Both the position numbers and the translations under genes were made by a program. Positions 6,605-14,859 of a stretch of DNA of 64,000 bases are shown piece after piece. Below the pieces are notes generated by a model. The model worked only from the letters and a program-made list of their open reading frames with translations. It was not told the DNA's origin and made no database searches. Positions within the stretch are counted from its first letter, which is position 1, and every line of letters begins with the position of its first letter. The DNA comes from JAAFIP01 sp963775085 (GTDB lineage: Bacteria > Pseudomonadota > Gammaproteobacteria > Burkholderiales > Burkholderiaceae_C): positions 186,001 through 250,000 of the forward strand of contig CAVZHO010000010.1 in the NCBI GenBank assembly GCA_963775085.1. The letters are read 5' to 3'.

Positions 6605-8791
6605 ATGACACCATCTTTGACCCCCACACGCTTTCAACGCACTACTATTTCGATAGCTGCTTACGTCCTGGTGACGGGGACTACTGGCATATTTGGTCTG
6701 AATTTTTCGGCTTGGGCACAAACTCCAGCGGCCAACCCTGCCACGGGCCCTGCCAGCGGCATCAACCGCAGCCCGGGCGGTGTCACGCTGAACTTTGTCA
6801 ACGCCGAAATCGCCGAAGTCGCCCGCACCATGGGCGTGATGACCGGACGCAACATGGTGGTCGACCCGCGCGTCAAGGGCACCATGAATCTGAGCAGCGA
6901 CAAGCCGTTGTCACCCGCCGCCGCCTACAACCAGTTTTTGACCATGCTGCGCTTTCAGGGTTTCACCGCCGTGGAGACCGCCGGTATCACCAAAATCGTG
7001 CCCGAGGCCGATGCCAAGCTGCAAGGCGGCACCGTCAGCACCAGCGAAGCACGGGTGGGGAGTAACCAGATCCTGACGCAGATTTTTCGCCTGGGCTATG
7101 AGAATGCCAATAACCTGGTGCCGGTGCTGCGCCCCCTGATCAGCCCCAACAACACCATCAACGTCAACCCCGGCAACAACTCGCTCATCATTACCGACTA
7201 CGCCGACAACATGCAGCGCCTGGCACGCATCATTGCCGCGCTGGATGTGTCCAACGCCAGCGATCTGGAGATCATCCCGCTCAAAAACGCCCTGGCTTCA
7301 GACTTGGTGCCTATTCTCATTCGCCTGAGCGAGTCCGGTGCTGTCGGTGCAGCACAGGGCCAGGGAGACACCTCGTTTCGCACCGCCATCCTGGCGGAAT
7401 CGCGGGCCAACGCCGTCATCATTCGTGCCTCCAACCCGGCCAGGGTCAATCTGATCAAGTCCTTGATTGACAGGCTGGACCAGCCTACCCAATTTTCAAG
7501 CAATGGAGCGGCCGGCAATATCTATGTGGTGCATCTGAAGAACGCCGATGCGGTGCAACTGGCCACTACCTTGCGCGCTGCCATGGCCAGCACCTCGAGT
7601 CCCACGGGCGTAGCCGCTGCTACAGCCGCAGTACCCGTGCGCGCGCCCATTGCAGCGGGAGCAGCCGCCACAACACCGGTACAAGCCTCCGGCCAACCCA
7701 GTACCGGCGGTCAGGTGCAGGCCGACCCAGCCACCAACTCGCTCATCATCACCGCGCCCGAGCCGCAGTACCGCCAGATGCGGGCGGTGATTGACATGCT
7801 GGATACCCGACGTGCGCAGGTTTATGTGGAAAGCCTGATCGCCGAGGTCAACTCCGACAAGGCAGCCGAGTTTGGTATCCAATGGCAAAACGTACTGGGC
7901 AATAAAGGGGACAAAAATATTGGCGTCCTGGGAACTAACTTCCGTTCAGAAGGAAATAATATTATCGGTTTGGGGGTCGGTGCCAGTACCGGCACTGTTG
8001 CTCCCGGCAAAGGGTTTAACTTTGGACTGGTACGCGACATCAACGGAACGTTTGTATTGGGATTGTTAGCCAATTTTCTGCAAACCTCGGGGGATGGCAA
8101 CGTACTGTCTACCCCCAACTTGCTGACGCTGGACAATGAAGAAGCCAAAATTGTGATTGGCCAGAACGTGCCTTTCGTCACGGGTCAATTCACCAACACG
8201 GGTGCCAGCGGTGGCGGGACGGTTAACCCGTTTCAAACCATTGAGCGCAAGGACGTGGGCCTGACTTTGCGGGTAAAGCCGCAAATCAGCGAGAACGGCA
8301 CCATCAAAATGCAGATATTCCAGGAAGTGTCTAACGTAGATCCCGCTTCACGCAGCTCTGCTACTGGCCTCATCACCAATAAACGCTCGATTGAATCGAG
8401 TGTTTTGGTGGAAGACGGTGGCATTGTGGTGATTGGTGGTTTGCTACAGGACGAATTCAGCAGTGGCGAAGAGAAAGTACCGGTGTTGGGCGATGTTCCT
8501 CTTTTTGGCAACCTCTTTAAAAGTCAGACGCGAACGCGTAAAAAAACCAATTTAATGGTCTTCCTGCGACCCGTGGTGGTGCGTGATGCACAGTCCACCG
8601 AAAACCTCTCACTCGACCGCTACGATCTGATGCGTGGACTGCAAAAAGACGCACAACCCACCCCCAGCTCGGTGTTGCAAATCAATGACACGGCGGTGCT
8701 GCCGCCAATGCGCGCCAATGGCTCACCGTCTGTACAGCAAAACCCGTCGCCTGCATTGCCTGGCACGCCCACCGAGAAAGCCCGCCCGTGA
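6605..8791 (+). CDS. gspD: Type II secretion system secretin GspD
   Basis: Outer-membrane secretin that forms the exit channel of the T2SS. The 728-residue protein has a signal peptide (about residues 1-38, ending AWAQ), then the N0 domain (VTLNFVNAEIAEVARTMG), N1-N3 repeats with NPGNNSLIITDYADNMQ and a second copy of the NSLIIT motif, and the C-terminal secretin domain with VPVLGDVPLFGNLF. An Ala/Thr/Pro-rich insert lies near residues 325-370, in the usual N3 loop position. The start at 6605 is two bases after the gspN stop; longer frames upstream overlap gspN. The hydrophobic core of the signal peptide is encoded by a copy of the dispersed repeat at 6641-6706. Confidence 0.94.
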   Translation: MTPSLTPTRFQRTTISIAAYVLVTGTTGIFGLNFSAWAQTPAANPATGPASGINRSPGGVTLNFVNAEIAEVARTMGVMTGRNMVVDPRVKGTMNLSSDKPLSPAAAYNQFLTMLRFQGFTAVETAGITKIVPEADAKLQGGTVSTSEARVGSNQILTQIFRLGYENANNLVPVLRPLISPNNTINVNPGNNSLIITDYADNMQRLARIIAALDVSNASDLEIIPLKNALASDLVPILIRLSESGAVGAAQGQGDTSFRTAILAESRANAVIIRASNPARVNLIKSLIDRLDQPTQFSSNGAAGNIYVVHLKNADAVQLATTLRAAMASTSSPTGVAAATAAVPVRAPIAAGAAATTPVQASGQPSTGGQVQADPATNSLIITAPEPQYRQMRAVIDMLDTRRAQVYVESLIAEVNSDKAAEFGIQWQNVLGNKGDKNIGVLGTNFRSEGNNIIGLGVGASTGTVAPGKGFNFGLVRDINGTFVLGLLANFLQTSGDGNVLSTPNLLTLDNEEAKIVIGQNVPFVTGQFTNTGASGGGTVNPFQTIERKDVGLTLRVKPQISENGTIKMQIFQEVSNVDPASRSSATGLITNKRSIESSVLVEDGGIVVIGGLLQDEFSSGEEKVPVLGDVPLFGNLFKSQTRTRKKTNLMVFLRPVVVRDAQSTENLSLDRYDLMRGLQKDAQPTPSSVLQINDTAVLPPMRANGSPSVQQNPSPALPGTPTEKARP
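6641..6706 (+). repeat. Dispersed repeat copy inside the gspD signal peptide
   Basis: This copy contains ATAGCTGCTTACGTCC, GGGGACTA and CTGGCAT in consensus order. It encodes GspD residues 13-34, read in the frame IAAYVLVTGTTGI, which form the hydrophobic core of the secretion signal. Confidence 0.85.
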
Positions 8792-10185
8792 GATACCCCC
8801 TGCCCTACGCCTTCGCACGCACGCAGCAGGTGCTGCTGCAAGACGATGCGGGCGCGCTCACCCTGTGGCTGCACCCCGCATCAAAGCGCAGCGCGGTGGC
8901 CGAGGTGCTGCGCAAATATGGCCAGGGCGCGCCGCTGGCAATGGAGTCAATCGCCGCCGATGCCCTCATGCAGCGCACCAGCGCGGCGTATTCGCAGGGC
9001 GAGTCCAGCGCCGCCACGGTGGTGAGCGAGGTGCAAACCGACGCCGACCTGTCGCGCATGATGCAGGAACTCCCTGCGGTCGAAGACCTGCTGGAGACCT
9101 CGGACGATGCGCCCATCATCCGCATGCTCAACGCCCTGCTCACGCAGGCGGCGCGCGATGGCGCGAGCGATATCCATATCGAGCCGTATGAGCGCCACAG
9201 CGCCGTGCGCTTTCGGGTGGATGGCACACTGCGTGAGGTGGTGCAGCCTAACCGGGCGCTGCACGCCGCGCTGATCTCGCGCCTCAAAATCATGGCCGAG
9301 CTGGATATCTCGGAAAAGCGCCTGCCGCAGGACGGCCGCATCAGTCTGCGCATTGGTACCCGCGCGGTGGATGTGCGGGTCAGCACCCTGCCCAGCGCGC
9401 ACGGCGAGCGCGCGGTACTGCGTTTGCTGGACAAAACCAGCAACAAGCTCACACTGGAAGCGGTGGGCATGCAGGGCACGGTGCTCAAGCAGTTTGAGCA
9501 TTTGATCAGCCAACCGCACGGCATCATTCTGGTCACCGGCCCGACCGGCTCGGGCAAAACCACCACGCTGTACGCGGCTTTAGGCAAGATCGATGCCAGC
9601 CAGACCAATATCATGACGGTGGAAGACCCGATTGAATACGAGCTGGCAGGGGTGGGCCAAACCCAGGTGAATGCCAAGATTGACCTGAGCTTTGCCAAGG
9701 CCCTGCGCGCCATTTTGCGGCAAGACCCCGACGTGATCATGATCGGCGAGATCCGCGATTTTGAGACGGCGCAGATTGCGATTCAGGCCTCGCTCACGGG
9801 CCACCTGGTGCTGGCCACCTTGCACACCAATGATGCCGCCAGCGCGATCACCCGCTTGACGGACATGGGCGTGGAGCCCTTCTTGCTCAGCTCGTCCCTG
9901 CTCGGTGTGCTGGCGCAGCGCCTGGTGCGCAAACTGTGCACACACTGCGCTGGCAAAGGTTGCAGCCACTGCAACCAGATGGGCTACCAAGGCCGCACCG
10001 GTGTGTTTGAGCTGCTTTCCAGCAACGACGCCATCCGCGCCATGATCCACAACCAAACCTCTGAGGCCGATATCCGCGCCGCAGCGCTCAAGGCCGGCAT
10101 GACCCTGATGCGCGACGATGGCGAGCGCCTGATAGCCCAAGGCGTCACCAGCCGCGAAGAAGTCGTCCGCGTGACGCGCGATTGA
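8788..10185 (+). CDS. gspE: Type II secretion ATPase GspE
   Basis: Cytoplasmic ATPase that powers pseudopilus assembly. The N-terminal 110 residues are the GspL-binding region. The catalytic core has Walker A GPTGSGKTTT near residue 252, Asp box TVEDPIEY, Walker B DPDVIMIGEIRD and His box LVLATLHTNDA. A C-terminal zinc knot is formed by CTHC and CSHC; it is compact, with only four residues between the pairs. The length is 465 residues. The GTG start overlaps the gspD stop by four bases, and no better start is seen nearby. Confidence 0.95.
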   Translation: MRYPLPYAFARTQQVLLQDDAGALTLWLHPASKRSAVAEVLRKYGQGAPLAMESIAADALMQRTSAAYSQGESSAATVVSEVQTDADLSRMMQELPAVEDLLETSDDAPIIRMLNALLTQAARDGASDIHIEPYERHSAVRFRVDGTLREVVQPNRALHAALISRLKIMAELDISEKRLPQDGRISLRIGTRAVDVRVSTLPSAHGERAVLRLLDKTSNKLTLEAVGMQGTVLKQFEHLISQPHGIILVTGPTGSGKTTTLYAALGKIDASQTNIMTVEDPIEYELAGVGQTQVNAKIDLSFAKALRAILRQDPDVIMIGEIRDFETAQIAIQASLTGHLVLATLHTNDAASAITRLTDMGVEPFLLSSSLLGVLAQRLVRKLCTHCAGKGCSHCNQMGYQGRTGVFELLSSNDAIRAMIHNQTSEADIRAAALKAGMTLMRDDGERLIAQGVTSREEVVRVTRD

Positions 10186-10215
10186 GCTTTGACGCGCGAC
10201 TAAACCCACCAGCCC

Positions 10216-11439
10216 ATGCCCGCCTACCAATTTGAAGCGCTGGACGCGCAAGGCAGCACCCGCAAGGGCGTGATCGAGGCCGACAGCGCCAAGTCGGCCC
10301 GCAGCCTGCTGCGCGCCCAGGCCCTGGTACCGATGACGGTCGAGGTGGTGGGTAACCCGGGCGCAAAAAGCGGTAGCCTGAACATCACCCTGTTTGGCGG
10401 CCATGTCTTTAACTCCACCACGCTGGCGGTGTGGACCCGCCAAGTGGCTGGTTTGGTGTCCGCAGGCTTGCCGCTGGAGCGGGCGTTGACAGCCTTGGCC
10501 GACGAGGCCGAAGACGAAAAACAACGCAACCTGGTAGCCGCCCTGCGCGCCGAGGTCAACGCGGGCTCCAGTTTTGCCAAGGCCCTGGGCCAACACCCCG
10601 GCGAATTTGACGATATTTACTGCGCCGTGATTGGTGCGGGCGAGGCCTCGGGCAACCTCGGGCTGGTGCTGGAGAAACTGGCCGACGACCTGGAAGAGCG
10701 CCAAGCCCTGCGCTCCAAACTGATCGGCGCGGCGCTGTACCCGGCCATCGTCACCCTGGTGGCCTTTGTCATTGTGCTGTTTTTGGTGGGCTATGTGGTG
10801 CCGCAGGTGGCCACCGTGTTTGCCAGCAGCAAACGTGCCCTACCCCTGCTCACGCAAATCATGATGGGCGTGAGCGCCATGGTGCGCAACTATGGTTGGT
10901 ATATGCTGACTGCTATTATTTTGCTAGCTGTTTGCGCAGTATATATAAGGCGCATCCCCGAATTTCGCGTCAAAATTGATTCTGCATTTTTAAATCTGCC
11001 GATCATCGGTCGCTTGGCACGCGGCTACAACGCGGCGCGTTTTGCATCCACACTGGCCATGCTGGCCGGTGCCGGTGTGCCCATCCTCAAGGCCCTGCAA
11101 GCGGCGGCGGACACACTGAACAACCGTTCGCTACGGGCCGACGCGCAAGACGCGCTGGTGCTGGTGCGCGAGGGCGCGCCTCTGGCCAATGCACTGGCAC
11201 AGAAAAAACGCTTTCCCGGCATTCTCAGCATGTTTGCCCGCCTGGGCGAGCAGACCGGCACCCTGCCCCTGATGCTGCAACGCGCTGCCAAGCAACTCAG
11301 CGGCGAGGTGCAGCGCCGCGCCGTCGCCCTGGCCACCATCCTGGAGCCTTTGCTGATCGTCGCCATGGGCGTGGTCGTCATGCTGATCGTGCTGGCGGTC
11401 TTGCTACCAATTATTCAATTGAACCAACTCGTCAAATAA
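10216..11439 (+). CDS. gspF: Type II secretion inner-membrane platform protein GspF
   Basis: Polytopic platform protein that couples GspE to pseudopilin assembly. It has two T2SSF domains, each with the GAGEASG- or GEQTGTLP-type motif, and three membrane segments near residues 170-195, 225-245 and 375-400. The length of 407 residues is normal. The second membrane segment (TAIILLAVCAVYI) is encoded by a copy of the dispersed repeat at 10909-10978. This is the last gene of the gsp cluster; the next gene starts two bases after its stop and may be cotranscribed. Confidence 0.95.
   Translation: MPAYQFEALDAQGSTRKGVIEADSAKSARSLLRAQALVPMTVEVVGNPGAKSGSLNITLFGGHVFNSTTLAVWTRQVAGLVSAGLPLERALTALADEAEDEKQRNLVAALRAEVNAGSSFAKALGQHPGEFDDIYCAVIGAGEASGNLGLVLEKLADDLEERQALRSKLIGAALYPAIVTLVAFVIVLFLVGYVVPQVATVFASSKRALPLLTQIMMGVSAMVRNYGWYMLTAIILLAVCAVYIRRIPEFRVKIDSAFLNLPIIGRLARGYNAARFASTLAMLAGAGVPILKALQAAADTLNNRSLRADAQDALVLVREGAPLANALAQKKRFPGILSMFARLGEQTGTLPLMLQRAAKQLSGEVQRRAVALATILEPLLIVAMGVVVMLIVLAVLLPIIQLNQLVK
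10909..10978 (+). repeat. Dispersed repeat copy in a membrane helix of gspF
   Basis: GCTATTATTTTGCTAGCTG then TTGCGCAGTATATATAAGGCGC follows the repeat pattern, in the variant with TTGCGC in place of TTACGTCC. It encodes GspF residues 232-254 in the frame LAVCAVYIRR, the same frame as the gspD copy. Confidence 0.7.
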
Positions 11440-11441
11440 CC

Positions 11442-12338
11442 ATGTCTGCCAGTCTCCAAGGCCAGCTCGTCGTCGCCATTTCCTCGCGCGCGCTGTTTGA
11501 CTTTGAGGAAGAGAACAAGGTCTTTGAGCAGGGCGACGACAAGGCCTACATACGCCACCAGTTAGAGCGCGTTGAGCAACCGGCCAAGCCGGGTGTGGCC
11601 TTCTCCTTGATCAAAAAACTGCTGGCCTTCAACACCCCAGAAGCCCAACGCGTCGAGGTAGTCATCCTCTCGCGTAACGACCCCGTGAGTGGCTTGCGGG
11701 TGATGCGCAGCGCCGAGCACTACAAACTGCCCATCATCCGCTGCACCTTTACGCGGGGCGAGGCACCTTGGCGCTACCTGCGCCCGCTCCATGCAAATCT
11801 GTTTTTATCCGCCAAGTCCGAAGACGTGCGCGCCGCCCTGGCCAATGGATTTGCTGCCGCTACCGTAGCGACCCATTCGGTACGGGCGGGCGACCTCTAT
11901 CCCAAAGAAGTGCGCATTGCCTTTGACGGCGATGCCGTGCTGTTCAGCGACGAGGCCGAGCGCGTGTTTCACAAATCCGGCCTTAATGCGTTTCAAAAAC
12001 ACGAGGCCAAAAAGCTGGCGCAGCCGCTGCCGCCCGGCCCTTTCAAGCCGCTGCTGGAGGCCTTGCACCGCCTGCAAAGCGAGAGTACGCCCAGTATCCG
12101 CATCCGCACCGCCCTGGTGACGGCCCGCAGCGCCCCGGCGCACGAGCGCGCCATTCGCACCCTGATGGACTGGAACATCGAGGTCGATCAGGCCATGTTC
12201 TTGGGTGGCCTGCCCAAGGGGGAGTTTCTGCGCGAGTTTGCACCCGATTTTTTCTTTGACGACCAGACCGGCCATGTGCAGTCCGCCGCCGACCATGTGC
12301 CCGCCGGACACGTGGAGAGTGGCGTTAGGAACAGCTAA
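11442..12338 (+). CDS. Cytosolic 5'-nucleotidase, NT5C1-like
   Basis: Predicted to dephosphorylate nucleoside 5'-monophosphates in the cytoplasm. The protein matches the bacterial members of the family that includes animal cytosolic 5'-nucleotidase IA: an N-terminal LVVAISSRALFDFEEE nucleophile region, VEVVILSRNDPVSGLRV, FTRGEAPWRYLRPL, IAFDGDAVLFSDEAE, and the C-terminal FLGGLPKGEFLREF with FFFDDQ. The HAD-type catalytic Asp residues are therefore present. The length of 298 residues is normal. It follows gspF by two bases, but nothing links its function to secretion. Confidence 0.82.
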   Translation: MSASLQGQLVVAISSRALFDFEEENKVFEQGDDKAYIRHQLERVEQPAKPGVAFSLIKKLLAFNTPEAQRVEVVILSRNDPVSGLRVMRSAEHYKLPIIRCTFTRGEAPWRYLRPLHANLFLSAKSEDVRAALANGFAAATVATHSVRAGDLYPKEVRIAFDGDAVLFSDEAERVFHKSGLNAFQKHEAKKLAQPLPPGPFKPLLEALHRLQSESTPSIRIRTALVTARSAPAHERAIRTLMDWNIEVDQAMFLGGLPKGEFLREFAPDFFFDDQTGHVQSAADHVPAGHVESGVRNS

Positions 12339-12340
12339 TT

Positions 12341-12392
12341 CGATCGTAGTCCAAGTAAACAGGTCGTAAGCAGCTATTATATTGATAGCTTT
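12341..12392 (-). repeat. Dispersed repeat copy filling a convergent gap
   Basis: On the minus strand it reads GCTATCAATATAATAGCTG then CTTACGACC, a spacer and GGACTACGATCG. It occupies essentially the whole interval between the stop of the 5'-nucleotidase (12338) and the stop of the convergent lipoprotein gene (12392). Its dyad part could act as a two-way transcription end. Confidence 0.85.
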
Positions 12393-13261
12393 TACTTTTG
12401 CGCAACCAGCGCACGCAAGTCTGCCTCATAGCCTCTGAGGGTTTGCACCGCTTTGTGGCGCTGCTCATGCGTGGTGCTGGCGTGCACCGCCGCAAACGAC
12501 GCGCAGCCTTCCTTGAGCATACGGTCGCCATAGGCCCGGTACTGCGGGTCGGGCGAAGATGTCACGCGGGTCATGTAGTCACGCAGCAGGGCCTGCGCCT
12601 GCTGGGGGCTGGCCTTTTCGTTGGCCAGCTTGCCCAGTGTCTCCAGCGCATCTTGCTGTCTGCGCAGCCGCTCTTTGCGGTTTTGCTCCACATCAAAACT
12701 GGATTTTTGGATGGCGCTCTTGACAGCGGCAATCTGCGGCTCATCCAGCTTGCCGTAGATCATTTCGCTGCGCTCGATGCCCTGCTTGAGGCGCCTGGCT
12801 GCGCGCTCCTCGGCCGTGCCTTTTTGGTACTCGCGCAGGCTTTCCTCGTTGTTTTTTTCGTATTTACGCTCCAAATGCTGCAACTGCTCGGAAGTCAGGC
12901 TGGGTGCCAGGTCGGCGAGGGTGGGCAAGGCTTTGTCGGCGATGGCCTCGAGCAGGCTGCGTCCCTGGCTGTAGAGTTCACACGCCTGCGCAGGCGTGAC
13001 GTTGCCATGCAGCTGCGTGTGCGCTTTGTGCAGCAGGGCAGCCACCTTGGGCAGCTCGCTGCTGCGGTGCCAGGCAAACAGCCGGGTTATCTCATCGCGC
13101 GCCTTGGGGGTTTGCTGGCTGTTAAAGTCAACATAGCTGTCCAGCCACCAATACGTCAGGTCGGGGGCCTGGTTATAGGCAATTTTGATGGCACTACAGG
13201 CTGGCAAGAGCGCCAATACCAGCATAATCATTACCCAGGAGCGCAGGCGAAATATGAACAT
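12392..13261 (-). CDS. DUF6279-type lipoprotein of unknown function
   Basis: Predicted lipoprotein of 289 residues. The N-terminus MFIFRLRSWVMIMLVLALLP is a signal peptide followed by the lipobox LPAC, so Cys22 would carry the lipid. The mature part is largely helical and charged, with IAYNQAPDLTYWWLDSYVDF at its start, matching my memory of the DUF6279 family. Its function is unknown. The ATG at 13261 (or 13267, two codons earlier) lies inside the first codons of glmU on the opposite strand, so the two genes overlap head to head by 8-14 bases. A later start at 13231 would avoid this but removes the basic part of the signal peptide. Confidence 0.72.
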   Translation of the reverse strand: MFIFRLRSWVMIMLVLALLPACSAIKIAYNQAPDLTYWWLDSYVDFNSQQTPKARDEITRLFAWHRSSELPKVAALLHKAHTQLHGNVTPAQACELYSQGRSLLEAIADKALPTLADLAPSLTSEQLQHLERKYEKNNEESLREYQKGTAEERAARRLKQGIERSEMIYGKLDEPQIAAVKSAIQKSSFDVEQNRKERLRRQQDALETLGKLANEKASPQQAQALLRDYMTRVTSSPDPQYRAYGDRMLKEGCASFAAVHASTTHEQRHKAVQTLRGYEADLRALVAQK

Positions 13262-14651
13262 AGACATTGTCATCATGGCGGCGGGTAAGGGTACCCGTAT
13301 GAAAAGTAAAACCCCCAAAGTGTTGCACAAACTGGCCGGGCGTGCTTTGCTGCACCATGTGATTGACACGGCAGGCGGCTTGCAGCCGCGCAGCATGGTC
13401 GCCATTACCGGCCATGGCGCTACACAAGTGATAGCTGCCTGCGACCAGTACACAAGGACTAGCAGTGGTTTTAGCCTGAAATTTGTAACCCAGGAGCCAC
13501 AACTGGGCACCGGCCACGCGGTGCAGCAGGCCGCGCCCGAATTACCTGACGATGGGGTTACTTTGATCCTTTCGGGCGATGTCCCGCTGACGCAGCTGGA
13601 CACCTTGCAGGCACTGGTGCAGGCCTGCGCAGGCCAGCAGATTGCCCTGCTCACCATTGATCTGGCCGACCCCACCGGTTATGGCCGCATTGTGCGCACT
13701 GGCGCGGCAGTACAAGCTATCGTCGAGCAAAAAGACGCCAGCCCAGAGCAGCGCGGCATCCGTGAAACCTACAGTGGCATCATGGCTGCGCCCACGGTTT
13801 TACTGAAAAAATACCTTGCCTTGCTGGACAACCACAACGCGCAACAAGAGTTTTACCTCACCGATGTCGTCAAGCATGCCGTGGCCGCTGCTACACCGGT
13901 GGTGGCCGTGAAGACCACCGACGCAGTGCAAGTGGCCGGAGTCAACAGCCCGGTGCAACTGCAAGAGCTGGAGCGCGAGTTTCAAAAGCGCCAGGCGCAC
14001 CGCCTGATGGAGCAAGGCGTGCGCCTGGCCGATGCCCAGCGGATTGACGTGCGCGGCAGCCTGCGCTGCGGGCAAGACGTGAGCATCGACGTGAACTGTG
14101 TGTTTGAAGGCACGGTCTCGCTGGGCGATGATGTAAAAATCGGTGCCCATTGCCATATTGCCAACGCCCGCATTGCTGCTGGCGCGGTGATCCATCCGTT
14201 TACGCACATTGACGGTGAAAAACTGGGGGTGACGGTCGGCGCAGACGCACGAATTGGCCCGTTTGCCCGCCTGCGACCTGGCGCACAGTTAGGCCAGGAC
14301 GTGCATATCGGCAACTTTGTCGAGGTGAAAAACACCACCATGGCACAGGGCTCCAAAGCCAACCATCTGGCTTACCTGGGCGATGCCACGGTCGGCCAGC
14401 GCGTCAACTACGGCGCGGGCAGCATTACCGCCAACTATGACGGGGTCAACAAGCACCACACCATCATTGAAGACGACGTCCACATTGGCAGCAACTGTGT
14501 ATTGGTAGCCCCCGTCACCATCGGCAAAGGCAGCACGGTGGGTGGCGGCTCCACCATCACCAAAGACACGCCCGCAGGCACTTTGAGTGTGGCGCGTGGC
14601 AAGCAAGTGAGCCTGGAAGGTTGGGCGCGTCCCGCCAAAAAACAGAAATAA
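13254..14651 (+). CDS. glmU: Bifunctional UDP-GlcNAc pyrophosphorylase / GlcN-1-P acetyltransferase
   Basis: Makes UDP-N-acetylglucosamine for peptidoglycan and lipopolysaccharide: it acetylates glucosamine-1-phosphate, then uridylates it. The N-terminal Rossmann-like domain has IMAAGKGTRMKSKTPKVLH, TQEPQLGTGHAVQQA and LSGDVPL. The C-terminal half is a left-handed beta-helix with hexapeptide repeats and the acetyltransferase motifs NFVEVKNTTMAQGSKANHL and NYGAGSITANYDG. The length is 465 residues. The segment just before TQEPQLGTGHA (about residues 56-77) is encoded by a dispersed-repeat copy. glmS, which supplies the precursor, lies 4 kb downstream. Confidence 0.97.
   Translation: MNIDIVIMAAGKGTRMKSKTPKVLHKLAGRALLHHVIDTAGGLQPRSMVAITGHGATQVIAACDQYTRTSSGFSLKFVTQEPQLGTGHAVQQAAPELPDDGVTLILSGDVPLTQLDTLQALVQACAGQQIALLTIDLADPTGYGRIVRTGAAVQAIVEQKDASPEQRGIRETYSGIMAAPTVLLKKYLALLDNHNAQQEFYLTDVVKHAVAAATPVVAVKTTDAVQVAGVNSPVQLQELEREFQKRQAHRLMEQGVRLADAQRIDVRGSLRCGQDVSIDVNCVFEGTVSLGDDVKIGAHCHIANARIAAGAVIHPFTHIDGEKLGVTVGADARIGPFARLRPGAQLGQDVHIGNFVEVKNTTMAQGSKANHLAYLGDATVGQRVNYGAGSITANYDGVNKHHTIIEDDVHIGSNCVLVAPVTIGKGSTVGGGSTITKDTPAGTLSVARGKQVSLEGWARPAKKQK
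13420..13484 (+). repeat. Dispersed repeat copy inside glmU
   Basis: The copy has GTGATAGCTGCCTGCGACC, an ACACAAGGACTAGCAGTGG block and a TTAGCCTGAAATTT tail. It encodes GlmU residues 56-77 in the frame IAACDQYTRTSSGFSLKF, the same frame as the gspD and antiporter copies. It lies just before the substrate-binding QLGTGHA loop. Confidence 0.75.
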
Positions 14652-14859
14652 GTCACAATGGCAGAGGCTGTTCATCGGAACTTGTTTTATGCCGGAAGCA
14701 GTTTTTGTAAAATAGCGGTCTATAGAATTTGGCTTTTTGCGACATTTCAGGGAACATTGAATCCAAAATGTGGTCAGAAATACAATTAGAGAGCCATCAC
14801 CGTTTTTTACCCGTTTAGCTAGTTAGCATTGCGGTTGACATTAGAAAGAATTTTGATCT
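14652..14859 (+). promoter_or_regulatory. Leader region of the Crp/Fnr gene
   Basis: This 208-base gap is AT-richer than its surroundings and holds no gene. TTGACA at 14835-14840 resembles a -35 box, but its -10 box would fall on the start codon at 14860. Upstream, AAAATAGCGGTCTATAGAAT near 14710-14729 contains weak -10-like sequences. No convincing full promoter or FNR box could be fixed by eye. Confidence 0.3.

Noticed and set aside
12398..13288. A 296-codon plus-strand frame opposite the lipoprotein gene
   Set aside because: The minus strand has a signal peptide and lipobox, while the plus-strand product is Leu/Gln-rich without family features.
14835..14840. TTGACA as the -35 box of the Crp/Fnr gene
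   Set aside because: The matching -10 box would overlap the start codon at 14860, so it is unlikely unless the message is leaderless.
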